From assembly GCA_964019415.1 (NCBI GenBank), contig OZ025877.1, positions 5,301,742 to 5,365,741 of the forward strand: 64,000 nt of DNA. The letters are read 5' to 3'. Positions 11,541 through 22,733 of this stretch are shown here, one piece after another; position 1 is the stretch's first letter, and each line of letters starts with the position of its first letter. The stretch is from Ianthella basta (lineage: Eukaryota; Porifera; Demospongiae; Verongiida; Ianthellidae). The notes below the pieces were generated by a model. The model worked only from the letters and a program-made list of their open reading frames with translations. It ran no database searches and was not told the origin of the DNA. The translations under genes were made by a program, and so were the position numbers.

Positions 11541-11751
11541 TATATATATATGCGTATGCATGACTCAGTGAATTATGATTATAATTATGATACATTTTGT
11601 TAAAAATATAGCATCATTCAAGTATAAATTTGTTGGAGATGTGTAACTACAGAAAATAGCTATCCCAGGAGCACATGTACTCATTATGTGCTCCTGGCTG
11701 TCCACATGTGCACATTCCTTCTCAGCATGGGGCCAACTAGCACTGTGTAAA

Positions 11752-11946
11752 CTATGAATAACTCAGTGGGGTCACAATAGGAATACTTGATAAAGTCATC
11801 AGACTGAAAATGTGGACTTGGTTCTCCACCTCCTCACAGCCACACAGCTGGCATACTTTCTCCTTAAATGGAATGTCCATGTATCTCATAGCTTCAACAG
11901 CAAACCTGGACATTAGGGAATCCTCTAGCAGCTGTAGGTGGGACAC
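11752..11946 (-). pseudogene. LINE C-terminal zinc-knuckle remnant
   Basis: The minus frame carries RFAVEAMRY followed by VCQLCGCEEVENQVH, matching the Cys-x2-Cys...E-x-E/Q-x-H knuckle found after the RT in many LINE proteins. The rest of the element is not recognisable. Opposite orientation to the LINE at 10290-11540 shows a separate insertion. Confidence 0.6.
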
Positions 11947-12546
11947 TAGTAGCTACTTGGACAAACATCATACTGTTGAGACCTTCACGCATGTACTGTC
12001 ATTCCACTCTGTTAGACAGGCGGACAGATCACTTTATAATGATGTTCAGGAATAGAAGTGCATTTGCAGCCCTACTGCACCATCTCAGTGTGCTGGGGTG
12101 AAGCCAGATTGAGAATACGACATACTTAACCAAGCTGGCAGAGAAGGCACTCCAGTGAGAAATAAGCTATAAAACAATATAATGGGACACACACTAAAAG
12201 AACTCATTCGTTGGCACAGGTTGAGGTGGAGGTGGTATCACAAGAGGTACCACTTATGTATGTACGACAATACTACAAAGTAGAGGAAAGGAAAGAAAGA
12301 TAGCTGTTGGCAGCTGCAGTGAACATGGCTTGTTGGCACATACATAGCTACTGGGGCAGCTTGAGATTAGATATTTCATATTTTGTCAGTTTCTCATTGC
12401 AAGAGTTATGTAGTTCCGATGGTTCACATGCACATTCTAGTCTTTTTGTCTGTATCCACACAATATTAATGTAATTTCCCTATTATACCTGTCAGAAATA
12501 TTGAGAGTAAAAGTGAACCCCACAAATTCCCCCTCCACCAACTTAC

Positions 12547-12696
12547 CACTTCCATTTTAATGTCATCCTGCTCAGATTGGATTGCTTGAGGACCCTTTCT
12601 AATGCCTGTAAACTTTGCAGGTTTCACAGCTGGTCTGTTCTCTTCAGCTGCCACATCAAAGAGCTGACGAAGGGATCTAACTGATGGTGCAGGGGC
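12547..12696 (-). CDS. Linker exon of the death-domain gene
   Basis: A 150-nt exon with acceptor CTCAACTAG at 12697 and donor GTAAGT at 12541-12546, open in phase 0 at both ends (50 codons). The peptide (APAPSVRSLRQLFDVAAEEN... to DDIKMEV) has no recognisable domain and looks like a basic/acidic linker between the death domain and the coiled coil. Its phases match the exon at 12943-13268 and the terminal exon at 2235-2540. Confidence 0.7.
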
Positions 12697-12942
12697 CTAG
12701 TTGAGGAATGATAGTAACAAAGATCATTGCACATTCATGTTATACAGTGTGTCTCCCTGCATATCTCAATATATGGCACCAACAGAAATTGTACTCTAGA
12801 TATTTAGTGTGCCGAATACAGCATATCCGAATGTACACATGATGCCAAATATATTTGATTAAGTTTTAGACCTATGCCTTGTGCTATAGCACCACACACC
12901 ATTAACCTCATCACACAAGCTATCTCTTTGTGGTTCTTTTAC

Positions 12943-13268
12943 CTTGCTTTGCTCCTCCTGAACCAGCAACAGAACCTTTCCTTTGATGTCATTGCTAACT
13001 CCACGCCCACATGTCTCCGCAACAGCTTCCAGTACTTGTTTCCAGCTGCACTTACCACCCTGTTGATGTCCTCCACCATGCAGCCATTTTGTGAACATCT
13101 CAACACAGGTGCGCTTCAAATCTTCCTTATGCTCCCTCTCAATAGTCTTCATTGCAGCTACAGGAACTTCAAGAGATATACCCAAAAGGTACCAGTCGGG
13201 AGCAACAGTTGGGACTACAATCAAGGCTAGCTGCTTTATGGTTGGGCACTGCTGCAGGAAGGAGGCAT
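12943..13268 (-). CDS. Death-domain exon
   Basis: A 326-nt exon with acceptor AATTGCTGCAG and donor AAG|GTAAAA, entering with two bases and leaving in phase 0. The peptide starts near ASFLQQCPTIKQLALIV and contains VAPDWYLLGISLEVPVAAM...REHKEDLKRTCVEMFTKWL, the six-helix death-domain pattern seen in many invertebrate adaptors (APDWYxLG, hydrophobic L..I, then MFxxWL). The domain normally mediates homotypic assembly in apoptosis or innate-immune signalling in the cytoplasm. A Gly/His-rich loop (HGGGHQQGGK) extends the region before the penultimate helix. Partners cannot be told from the sequence. Confidence 0.75.
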
Positions 13269-14134
13269 CTGCAGCAATTAACATTGAAAGGAAAGGCAGC
13301 TGAAATGATCCTTTGATGGTGATTACACAAGACTCCTATGCTATGCTTTGTATGTGCCCTGGGATGACTTCACAAGAAATTGAGAGATCAAGCATTAACT
13401 ACCATTCACTGGGCATAGCTACAAAATAAAATAATCTGCTCCCCATCCACTTTGTGAGCTATTATTCTGGGATGCTATCATGCATGGGGAGGTTCAGAGG
13501 GGGCCAAGCCTATATGACCTTTGTAGCAGTGTACTGACATCACACAACATCACCGGACATCACGCAAGTGATGACAATACCACCGCATGGCACGACTTGG
13601 GAGAGAACTAGATTTTAGGAACAGTTTAGTTAGTTGTTAGGGCGCCTCTTGTGTAGCCTTCCATCATACATTGTGTAGCCTCGATTTGTTGTCTAACAAC
13701 CTGATACAACCTTAGCTGTACCTTTATAAAGATGACAATGGGCGACACAAACCTGACAAAAGAAGAGCTGAGAGCATTAGCCCAAGACAGAGATCAATGG
13801 TTCCTACTTTGTAGTCACTAGCAACGGCATAACTTTTACATGTATGTTTAAATTGTCTATGCTTCACCTTGTCGATGAGTGATTGATGAAACAATACAAT
13901 AATATGAGTGGGTAGGCAGTTGAATTTGGACAGATGGACTAGCTACATTAGTTACAAACTTTGTGACAAGCTTAGAGGGATAGAGCATCTGTTCTGAGTG
14001 AGAGCAGAGTATCTAAAACTAATATTCAGTTAGCAAGGTGTCTTCGTTTGCGCCTGTGTTCGTGATCTGTGCTAATGGCAATCAAGCTAACAAATGCACA
14101 ATTTCAAGCCAGTTGAAACGGAAGAGTGACTTAC
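13269..14134. other. Intron of the death-domain gene with a tiny LINE tail
   Basis: Mostly unremarkable sequence. A short plus-strand frame near 13738-13806 (DTNLTKEELRALAQDRDQW) resembles the extreme C-terminus of LINE proteins and is probably a fragment. Nothing else is recognised. Confidence 0.45.
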
Positions 14135-14351
14135 AGTATAGAAAATCCTCCCCCTCTATTAGAAAGCTTATTTCATCCCCTCTACCTTCACTCTGAACTG
14201 CTTGGGCCATTGGCAGCCAATTCGATGGGAAGCGGAAGAGTCGCTCTGCCAACAGAGCCTGCACGCTTTTGGGACGTCCTGTGTCACGGAGCTCAAATGT
14301 ACGAGTCACGGGAGGAGTGCGCGCATATACCCGTGTAGGGTCAGGAAGCAA
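14135..14351 (-). CDS. Probable upstream exon of the death-domain gene
   Basis: An open minus frame (LLPDPTRVYARTPPVTRTF... to EGEDFLY) ends at a strong donor ACT|GTAAGT (donor bases 14129-14134) in phase 1. That phase fits the two leading bases of the death-domain exon and would create a Tyr at the junction. The 5' boundary is unclear: the frame stays open past 14351 and no ATG or clear acceptor is evident, so the start given is only the extent of convincing coding sequence. No known domain. Confidence 0.5.
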
Positions 14352-14528
14352 GGATAGAGCTTCAGACGCAATGGGATCAAAGCTAGAGCTTTGGATTGTG
14401 TGTACGCGTTAGTAGGGTGACGCCCTTACGATGTCCTAATTTGGTCATTATCTATACTCAGCACCGCTTGTAGTCACGCGACGCCTGACTACACAGCTTG
14501 ATGAATTTTCATATGAAAATTCGCATTC

Positions 14529-15156
14529 CGGTGTCACAGTTAATAGTATCCCCCGTATAAAGTATCCCCCGGGTAACCGAAAGTCGATTAAACGACAGAG
14601 AACTGACAATAGCAGCTAGTGAAATGCACCCTAGCTACTACTGGATGAGACCACCTAACTACTAGCTACTAGTAGAAACTGCTCAGCGTCCAAATCTCCA
14701 AATCTTGCACTTCATTTGGGATGTATGGAGAGCGTCTATCGCGTTAACCGACGATCGCGGGAAAGTTCTTGTCTTTGAGCTATGGTTGGGACGCTAGTAC
14801 TGTCCTATGGACGCTCTGAGATAGTCAAGCGTGCCCTACCGCAACGAGCAGAAGTGTTTGGCTAAGTAGCTAGCATCAAATAGCATAGCTAACGGGGTGC
14901 AAATTCGCAAACTTGTGGACATCGTTGTGCAGGTGCAAAGTCGCTGCAAAGTAACATGTGAAGAGGAGGAAACTGTCCAAATGTTAACAACTACTTGTCC
15001 CAGAAGGGTCAAAAGGAGGTCACAACAACCCCCTGGGCCCGGGGTAGAATGCACGAAGAAGAGCAAGAAATACAGCGTCGGGGGATAAAGCATCCTAGTT
15101 TATTTTAACCGGGGGGATACGAAATCGGGGGGATACAGTAAACCGTGACACCGGGT
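14529..15156. mobile_element. ~630-bp MITE-like element, TIR with TATCCCCC repeats
   Basis: The left end begins CCGGTGTCACAGTTAATAG; the right end is its inverse (GTGACACCGG at 15144-15153). About 50 bp match, including paired TATCCCCC motifs at each end. No transposase frame is inside. I could not find a convincing target duplication. A related half-end occurs at 15583-15632. Confidence 0.7.
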
Positions 15157-15582
15157 TACCAACAATTATTACTTTTCTTTATGCTACTTAATTAAATCAT
15201 TGCGCATGCTCATACGTATGATGCTCATCCTTGACAGCAGATTTCACTAAGACTTGCACTCTAGCTAGCTATATAGCTAGCTACTCACCATACTGCCACT
15301 AACTGCTTGTAACAATTAGACCTAATTAGACTAATGCAAAACTTGCATAGCTGCAGTGAGTATAGTCTAAAGAATGCTACCTAAAGCTAGCTACCATTAC
15401 TGCAAGGTCTCTGCTGACAATGGATCTAGAGCCGAATCGATCGAATATGAACACGCTTACAGTTACATTTAGCTAATTGATTCTGATACTAAAGGTATAT
15501 AATTTGATCAATACAATATTATGCGCCCTATTAAATTGTATTGTAAAGTTCCGTGTCCCCATAGAATATATAAGTCCTGGTC

Positions 15583-15632
15583 AATTTTACCCGGGGATAC
15601 ATAATTATTGGGGGAATATGATTTTACACGCA
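15583..15632. repeat. Solo end related to the 14529-15156 element
   Basis: A 'ttttacccggggatac...gggggaatatg...tttacac' segment resembles the right terminus of the neighbouring MITE (gap spacing and GGGGATAC motifs kept). It is probably a truncated second copy. Confidence 0.5.
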
Positions 15633-16241
15633 ACAAAGGGCGTGGCACGCTGTCCAGCATGTGGGAAACGCGTGATTCGTGAAGGGGAACACCCTAACAG
15701 ATTCCAGGAAGAGGTTGCCTCTGTTCGGAGAATTTGACGAGTCTTCACCTCACGGTCTAAGCGCATTCAGCTGTGGGAGACGGCAATACTGAAATCGCTG
15801 AAGGTAGGATGCTCAATGTTGTGAGCATAGATCTATCTTGTGAGGCAAGCGCACTCCATGAAAGGTAGCTAGATGGAGATTTTCAGTAACCGTCAATCTG
15901 TGTTTATGTGAATACTTATGCCCCACTCTCGCGCACACAGGTAGAAGTGCCATGGCTCACTGTGCCAGTGCGCTTTACCGTATGCCTGAGGTCAAAACTA
16001 TGTCTGAACTGCAGCGTATTTTCAAGAGGGGGAAAGATAGCAAAGCTGTTATAGAAGTGCGCACACTAACGCGCTGTGGTGCGTCTCAGCAATCCTTAGT
16101 GGAACTGGAAGCACTGACACCTTCCACAAGTGATGGTTAGTGTATTATTCATGGGTGTAGCCCTGCAGTAGTCTTACTTTCACTACTCTGTGATGCTCCA
16201 CTTCTTGTGTTTTGTTGACAGTATAATAAGAAAATTCTCCA
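15633..16241. other. No gene recognised
   Basis: Short open frames (for example 15952-16140 +) show no domain. I see no structure that supports a gene. Confidence 0.45.
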
Positions 16242-16448
16242 CAAAAACTACTAATGATGTAGGGCTGGCATATAAAGCACAGAAACAAGGAAAGGCTACT
16301 ACACAGTGGAGCATTCACCATTGTCCCTATATTGAAGAGTGCTTCACCATAGTACTACACTCTTGCATGTAGGGTGAATGCTTCAGTGTGTAGTAGCCTT
16401 TCCTTGTTTCTGTACTTTATATGCCAGCCCTACTTTAGTAGTTTTTGT
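16242..16448. mobile_element. Foldback element, ~77-bp arms
   Basis: Arms 16242-16320 and 16372-16448 are reverse complements with few mismatches (shared core 'aaggaaaggctactacac'), separated by about 50 bp. A diverged relative with the same inner core lies at 28857-29008. There is no coding content. Confidence 0.8.
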
Positions 16449-16732
16449 AGATAATTTTTATTACCCCGTGTGATCGTGCAAGGGGTAAAGTGATCAGTTC
16501 TGTCGTTGTTGTTGTCATCGTCAACGCAAATTTAATCGGCATATCTCAACATCAAGGCACCTGCACTACTTGTAAGTGCCACATAGGGGTTGCCACTGGT
16601 GGAAAACTGGTTCCAGCTCCTCCAAATCGATTCAATACCACTGGTGTTTGCAGCATTTGCTGACTAAGTGATGCTTTCTGTGGGCCACCATTTTTTGCCT
16701 AGAATGTAAAATGGCGGAGCCCAAATAGTAGA

Positions 16733-16832
16733 CAGCTATATCAGACAGCACGGTAGTGCTGTCTGTAGGGATGGCAGTGGTTGTTTGTATGCTGTAATAC
16801 AAACAAAAAGTCACGCTACTCCTGAACAGGAC
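16733..16832 (-). repeat. Dispersed repeat, copy 1
   Basis: Reverse complement of 24047-24141 with scattered differences. Shared landmarks are 'ttcaggagtag', 'gtattacagcatacaaac' and 'ccactgccatcccta'. This copy contains a CAGACAGCAC...GTGCTGTCTG hairpin. Confidence 0.8.
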
Positions 16833-17175
16833 CAAAAACCGGCGAACGAAGCTTACCATGATGAAGCGGGGACTAAACAGTGCACATATATAACCTTACT
16901 TCCCGGCGAAGGTGCGCCTATACGTAGATAGCGCCCTCGACATTTCTCACGTTTCGTCTTATTCTTATTCTTATTCTTATTCTTCTTTGACAGCCGTAGC
17001 GCACGAACCAGAGGGACCAGGAATATACTTCTCGCACCATATTGCACCATTTTTGGCTGGCTGCATTCCTTTGTAGGTTAGAAGACGGCGCTTGCCACGA
17101 CTCTTGCCGTGTTGCTTGGCCAAGCTGGACGGACGCCATTTTTTAATTATGTAATTAAACCAGATGAAACCGGAG

Positions 17176-17263
17176 TGACTGGTGCCATTGTTAGCAGCTG
17201 CAGCAGTTAGCTTGCGCCGTTTGACTGGTGCCATTGTTAGCAGCTGCAGCAGTTAGCTTGCGC
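17176..17263. repeat. Tandem duplication, ~47-bp period
   Basis: The stretch 'gactggtgccattgttagc' through 'cagttagcttgcgc' occurs twice in direct succession with essentially no differences, suggesting a recent slippage or unequal-exchange event. Confidence 0.85.
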
Positions 17264-17814
17264 GCTGTTTGAAGGACTTTCGCGGTCGTGCGTGCATTTC
17301 CCTGCCACGGTTGGCTTCCTGTCACCGTTTCTCGCTGGGTTAGTGCAGAACCTAGGTGCTAGCCCACACCTTGAGCTTCAGGATTACAGAAATGAGGTAT
17401 AATGCCTGCACCAATGCCCTATGGTTGAGACTAAGTGTGTTGCTTCAGCTAAGCTGTCCACTATAAAAGTACAGAAACTAGAGGGGAATCCAGGGGTGCA
17501 AAGGAACCCCCCTTTTGCTAGTCTTGTGTAGGATTTTGGGCAGTTTTTAGACCAGAAAGAGGCATGGTGGTCATATATCAGCGGCACTGTGTTTGCACCT
17601 AGCTGCTTTAGAACCCCCCTTTTGGAAATCCTAGATCTGCCACTGGAAAAGCTATAGCTATAGCTACACAGATTAGCTAGCTACACATACATTATAGGTC
17701 ACTGCATCCTATTGTTACTTGCACTGTATTAACTATGTATACAGTATGAACCCAACGTCAATGTGTTTCATAGCTGGCATGTCATACATTATATACACTT
17801 AATGCTTTCATTCC

Positions 17815-18553
17815 TACGGTATGGTGCATAGAAAACATGACGATAATTCCGTTTGTCGGTTAACTCTTTTCGTCGTTATCACTCCTTTATCCGTGAATAT
17901 TTTTGATTACCTGTTAGCGTTTAACTGGTAACAGTCAACGGAAAACTATTAATCGTAATAATACGGCCGTCAGCCGCAAACGAAAACCCGGAAATTGCAT
18001 GAAGGATATCTCTTCAAGAACTGCAAGACAGGCGATGTCAACCGATGGAGAACACTTCTGGAGTCCCACTTTATAGTCCCTGAGAGTTTAGTAGCGCCCT
18101 GTGCAGTAGTTTTGCCCGAATCACGACCGAACTCTTCGGAGACGCTTGGATACGTTGTCATTCGTGGATTGGACACCTGTAAAGACAGTACTATTCGGAG
18201 CTGTTTGAATAGTCTTGGAGGCGCTTGGATCAGTACGCAACCTTTCGGAGAGACTTGCGAAGACGCTGCTTTTCGGAATCTATTGCAGAGACACAGCCAC
18301 TATTATCATCAGATGTGAAGACAACGGCTTAGTGCGCTACGACGGGACCAGTCTCCTTCGCGAACACTGGAAACTGCTCCCGCGCACCTACGTATACCGT
18401 CGCCCTTTAGTAGGGGTAAAATCGCTACCAGTTAACAATTAAACGTTACTAGATACCGATTAATGTTTCACCGTTCGCTGTTTGCTAACAATAACCGACG
18501 ATAACTATTACCAGTTTTCCATTAACGTCATGTTTTCTATGTACCGTACCGTA
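17815..18553. mobile_element. ~740-bp TIR element
   Basis: 28-bp terminal inverted repeats (17815-17842 and 18526-18553) start TACGGTA and share 'catagaaaacatgacg', with about two mismatches. Similarity continues more weakly inward. The interior holds one 107-residue open frame (17995-18318 +) that matches nothing I know. No clear target duplication is seen. Confidence 0.7.
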
Positions 18554-19239
18554 TCTCCTTGTTTACACTTTTGCTTCTATAGTGCTAGATAGCTATTTAT
18601 AGCTATCCTGCACAGGGTATGTACTCTATGAGTACTCTAGTTCTTTCTTGTTTCTGCACTCATTATGGAGTGTAAGCTCAGATATGATAAATTGCCACAA
18701 CCACAGGGCAGCAATGCAGGTATATGGCCCTCATATTTTTATTCTGGAGCGGAACCGAAGTGTCAGCTAGAACCTGCTCTGCACGAACTCAGAAACGTCC
18801 ACCAGAAGCTACCTCATAGTAATTAAAATGGCAGCCCGCTGGCACAGCCACCGTGGATGACGGATGTCCTTCTAAACGATGCGCTGGCTAACGACGGCCG
18901 AAGCTTGTCCCATATGCACTTGCGAACACTCATCTGACTGCGTTGTGGGGCTATTGGCCCAAAACTTAAAAGAGGAGCAACCAACCATGGTACATATATA
19001 ATTACATCATTGTAAAATGACATCTTGCACCTAGCAACGTTGCTCAAAAGCTGGGAAACCTCCATTTGTGGACTAGCTCACAGAGCCATCTAACCTACAA
19101 AGGCACTTACCTGCCGAAAGCGTCATAGAACTGTGGATAATGGCCCCTATTAATCAAAATGGCCGTCGCACACGTGCGGGAAAGATGGGTCAGCTGACCG
19201 TATATTAGCCATTGCCGAATCGCTTCTTTCGACCTAAAA
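18554..19239. other. No gene recognised; 5' flank of the ISL2EU-like transposase
   Basis: No recognisable frame. The stretch contains two 'aaaatggc' motifs (about 18826 and 19160). The left end of the neighbouring transposon should lie here, but I could not place its terminal repeat. Confidence 0.4.
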
Positions 19240-20790
19240 ATGCCTTCGCACACAAATTGCGTGGTCCCTGGCTGCCCGAACAGGAAAGATCAATGCAAGT
19301 GGGGCTTGTTTCCTGGTGAAGAAGATGTTCAAGGACACAAAGTGTACGTCAAGTGACGTTTATGCAGATCTACGCTGGATAGGGTCGGTTGTGGCAACGT
19401 TTCACCTGTTTGCAAGTCCGTATCCTTTCATCGCCTACCAAAGGACGTGGGATCCCGTGCTGTGTTGAGAAAGAAGTGGCTGGCTAGAATACCACGAGAG
19501 AACACTCCTTTGACGCCCAACAGTTACATCTGTGGTATTCATTTTCCAGCTGGTCACCCTGATGCAGAAAATGACAGTCCTTCAATCTTCCTCGGTAAGC
19601 CTGTTACCAGCAAATGTTACAGTCATGCCTCTACCAAGGGCAGTTTTCACACAACCACCTCCTTACCAGAGCCAACTGCAGATTTGAGCAGCAAAGAAGA
19701 TGTGTCTGTTGCCTGTAGTGCCATGCTGACTCTTCCTATCAGCCTAGAAGGTGCAAATTGAGAAGATTAAAGAGCTGGAAAGTACTATCAAGGATTGAGA
19801 GAAGGCTATAGCAGGATTGGAGAACCTGCTGTCAGAATCACGTGGGGAGGTGGAGAAGCTTACGTAAGTTCTCTGTTGCCAAACTTTGAGCTGTCCCTGC
19901 AAGTTTTATGTTCTACACAGGTTTGTCAGTAGAATCATTTGATGACATTCTTTATCTCGTGGGGGGTGCAGCTTCTACTTCGACATACAGTGCAGCTGTT
20001 GGTCCTGATCTTCCCAAGAAGCGCATCAGGAATCAATCACTCAGCCCTGATGCTGAACTTCTGTTGACACTGATGAAACTCCGCCACAACTTTCATGAGC
20101 TAGATTTGGCTCAGCGTTTCTCAGTTAGTCAGTCTACAGTGTCTCGAATGTTTTTGGACATGGGTACTTTGTCTATACCATACTTTCAAGGAGATCAACA
20201 TCTGGCCATCTCAAGCATTCATCGACAAATATATGCCCAAAGAGTTCAAAGAAAAGTTTCCATCTACCAGGGTTATCATTGATGCGATGGAGTTTCCATT
20301 AGAAAAGCCCTCAAATTCTGATGTTCAGGCTGCCACTTGGTTGAACTACAAGAACCGGAACACTCTGAAGTTGTTAGTTGGTGTCAGCCCTAACGGAGTG
20401 GTAACTTTTCTGTCCCCCCCCCCCCTTATGCTGGCGGAATTTCTGACAAAGAGCTCACACCGAGGTCTAACCTTTTGTCACTGTTAGAGCCTGGCGACAC
20501 TATCATGGCAGATCTGGGCTTTGACCTTGATTCTCTAATGTCCCAAGGGACATATGTTAATATACCTCCCTTCCTTGATGGCCAAAAACAGCTTGATCAT
20601 TTGGAGCTTATCCAAACAAGAACATTAGCCAGTCTTCGTATCCATATGGAATGAGCAATTAAAAGAATCAAGAACTACAACATCACAAAGTTTATTACTA
20701 TATCTCTTGCACCAATTGCGGATGAAGTTGTCTTTGTTTGTGCTTATCTTACCCTTTTTCAACAACCACTTGTACCACCATGCAATATAT
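19240..20790 (+). pseudogene. THAP/DDE transposase of an ISL2EU-like transposon, decayed
   Basis: The ATG at 19240 opens a zinc-binding N-terminus (CVVPGC at the start; SFHRLPKD, a Trp, then ICGIHF) that fits a THAP domain. A TGA at 19354-19356 interrupts it. The next frame (from about 19908) has an HTH_Tnp_4-like segment (LMKLRHNFHELDLAQRFSVS). The DDE_Tnp_4-like core follows in a +1 shifted frame (VIIDAMEFP, then WLNYKNRNTLK). A second frameshift falls in the poly-C run at 20416-20426. The catalytic triad region reads IIDA, MADLGFD and HME, with a stop right after the Glu. ISL2EU transposons pair such a transposase with a YqaJ nuclease, as seen next door. Confidence 0.75.
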
Positions 20791-20820
20791 AACTTACATT
20801 GACAGTTCAATTGTCAAGCA

Positions 20821-22733
20821 TTACTGTTGTGCATTTACAAGGTATGGCAGCATGTGAGAAAAATAAAAACTACGTAGTGTATCTATGTTTTGTATGTACA
20901 AACTGTCTGGAAAAATGCATTCAATGTGCAGCCATGAAGGTGACCAAACAACAAAAGTCACAATACTCCATTTAGTAACAAAGAGCTGCACCTGGACCTG
21001 ATGGTAATACTGATGCTTAGTACTCAGCCGAAGTCCTTTCTGAGTCTTCTGCGAACAAAACGTGCGCTTCATAGCTGCTGCTTCCTCGAATGAGCACTCA
21101 AAGCAGACATAGGGGCACTTCACCTCAATAATGCCTAACCCAACTACCATACTGATCGGTTGTTAAGCGCATCCCCCTTATAAGCGCATAACCTCTATTA
21201 AGCGCACATTTGTTTACCAGTTTTTCACCCTAATTGTTAGGCGCATAGTTATTTCAGGGGTTCACCCCTTATATTAGGCGCATAAAAGGACTCCCCGGTA
21301 ACCAAGCCACTTGCCTGAACTGAAATAATGACTATAAACTAGTAGAAATAATGCTTGAATGAGAACTCACTTACTGCGCTACGCGGCGGCCATCTTAATG
21401 TGATGTTTGCATATCATAATTTCTTGAACCATTCGTTTGTTAAGCGCATATCCTTTATTAGGCGCATATTTTCTTCCTGTCAGAGCTATAAGCGCATGTG
21501 CTTAGCAACTGATCAGTACGGTATCCCATCTGGAGTGGCTCCCAACCATGGCTCCTCAACACAAACAACGAACCCTGATGGGGACACTGTCTGTGAAACT
21601 CCCAGACAAGACATCAATTATGAATACAAACCAACAGCATCTCCTTCATGTGCACGCCCATAGTCGATGGCTTCAGTATGCAGGGCTTTAGTTGAGGTTA
21701 AGCGTGCGAAGAGGCGAGCAGGATCAGTTGTTTGCGACTTATGATCTCCTTCGCCATAGATGCTGTGATGCGTTTAGCACGCTCATTGTGCCATTGGGGA
21801 GATAGTAATTGCTGAATGGTGCAGTCAAACACTTCTCCTGCTTTGGCTCTGTCAACAACTATGTGTTGTTCATACCATAGCAGGTATCCTCCCTCTGTGT
21901 CCATCAATTCACAGTCATATGGTACTGGGGTCAACTCATGGGAACTGTCTTCATGTACATCCTGATTCATATCTAATTCTATTGAGTCCAATACCAAGTC
22001 CGAATGGGCAGCTCTCCACTCCTCCTGCTTTTGCTGCTGACGTTGAAGTCTAGCCTGGCGGTAGCCATCAACGTGCAGTGGGTCACATGTGACCAAGAAT
22101 AGTCCATTACGCTTTCTCTCGAGATCCTCAAACATGGACATGCAATCTGGCAGTAACATGTCCTCTCTCCGACAGTGCCCTTGGATCTTGGTGGTCCCCA
22201 GCCTGGCATTTGACCCTTGAAGTTTTCCCTCTTGATTTCGACCAACTCATCTCACTAAGCTTCATGGGCTCTGACTTCTTGTGAGGTTTGTTCCATGCCT
22301 GCCATTCATCAGTGCAGGTGAAACGATCTCGGGTGTATCCCAGTCGGCTGAAGTCCTCCATGGCATACAGAAAAGCAGCAAGGTGTTTGCATGATGCATA
22401 TGGTGCTTTACCCGCTGGACAAGAGCACTCGGCATACACAACTTCAGTCACATACTTTGCATCCTCATCACTGCCTCCAACAACTTTCACTCCTAGTTTG
22501 ATCTGATATGGTACGGTGCTTTTCATCTCCGGTTCACAGCGAGCCTTATAATATACGATGTTGCTGCTGGCAGCTACCTGAATCGCCTGAACAAATCCTC
22601 GCTGGAATAAGTGCATTGCACTGTTGTTAGTGGCTGAAATTGCCTTGAAATTCCTGGAACTCCTGCCATCACCTGCTATAGTGTCAAGAAAGTAGCTCAA
22701 CATCGTCTGCATGGTGAACATTGCCAAAAGCAA
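20821..22733 (-). pseudogene. SWIM zinc finger-YqaJ nuclease of the ISL2EU-like transposon, interrupted
   Basis: Read on the minus strand. The N-terminal part (22733 down) carries a SWIM finger (CSCPAG...SCKH, about 22375-22440) and a GDHQDPRALS block. After frameshifts comes the YqaJ nuclease start (QWHNERAKRITAS, about 21745-21785), a HE...Y segment and PWLGATPDGI. The remainder (GIIEVKCPY, then HQYYHQVQVQL) continues at 21150-20985. A 365-bp element is inserted at 21152-21516, exactly between the PDG and E-V-K catalytic motifs. YqaJ proteins are PD-(D/E)XK exonucleases. Convergent arrangement with the transposase fits the ISL2EU layout. Multiple disruptions make it nonfunctional. Confidence 0.75.
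21152..21516. mobile_element. 365-bp TIR element with TA duplication
   Basis: Ends CTGATCGGTTGTTAAGCGCAT and, inverted, CTGATCAGTTGCTAAGCACAT are flanked by TA on both sides (21150-21151 and 21517-21518). The subterminal motif TTAAGCGCAT/TTAGGCGCAT repeats several times at both ends. TA duplication suggests a Tc1/mariner/pogo-type mobiliser. It splits the YqaJ nuclease pseudogene, so it arrived after the host transposon. Confidence 0.85.

Noticed and set aside
14529..15156. 8-bp hAT target duplication at the MITE ends
   Set aside because: The flanks (TTCGCATT and GTTACCAA) do not match, so no duplication is claimed.
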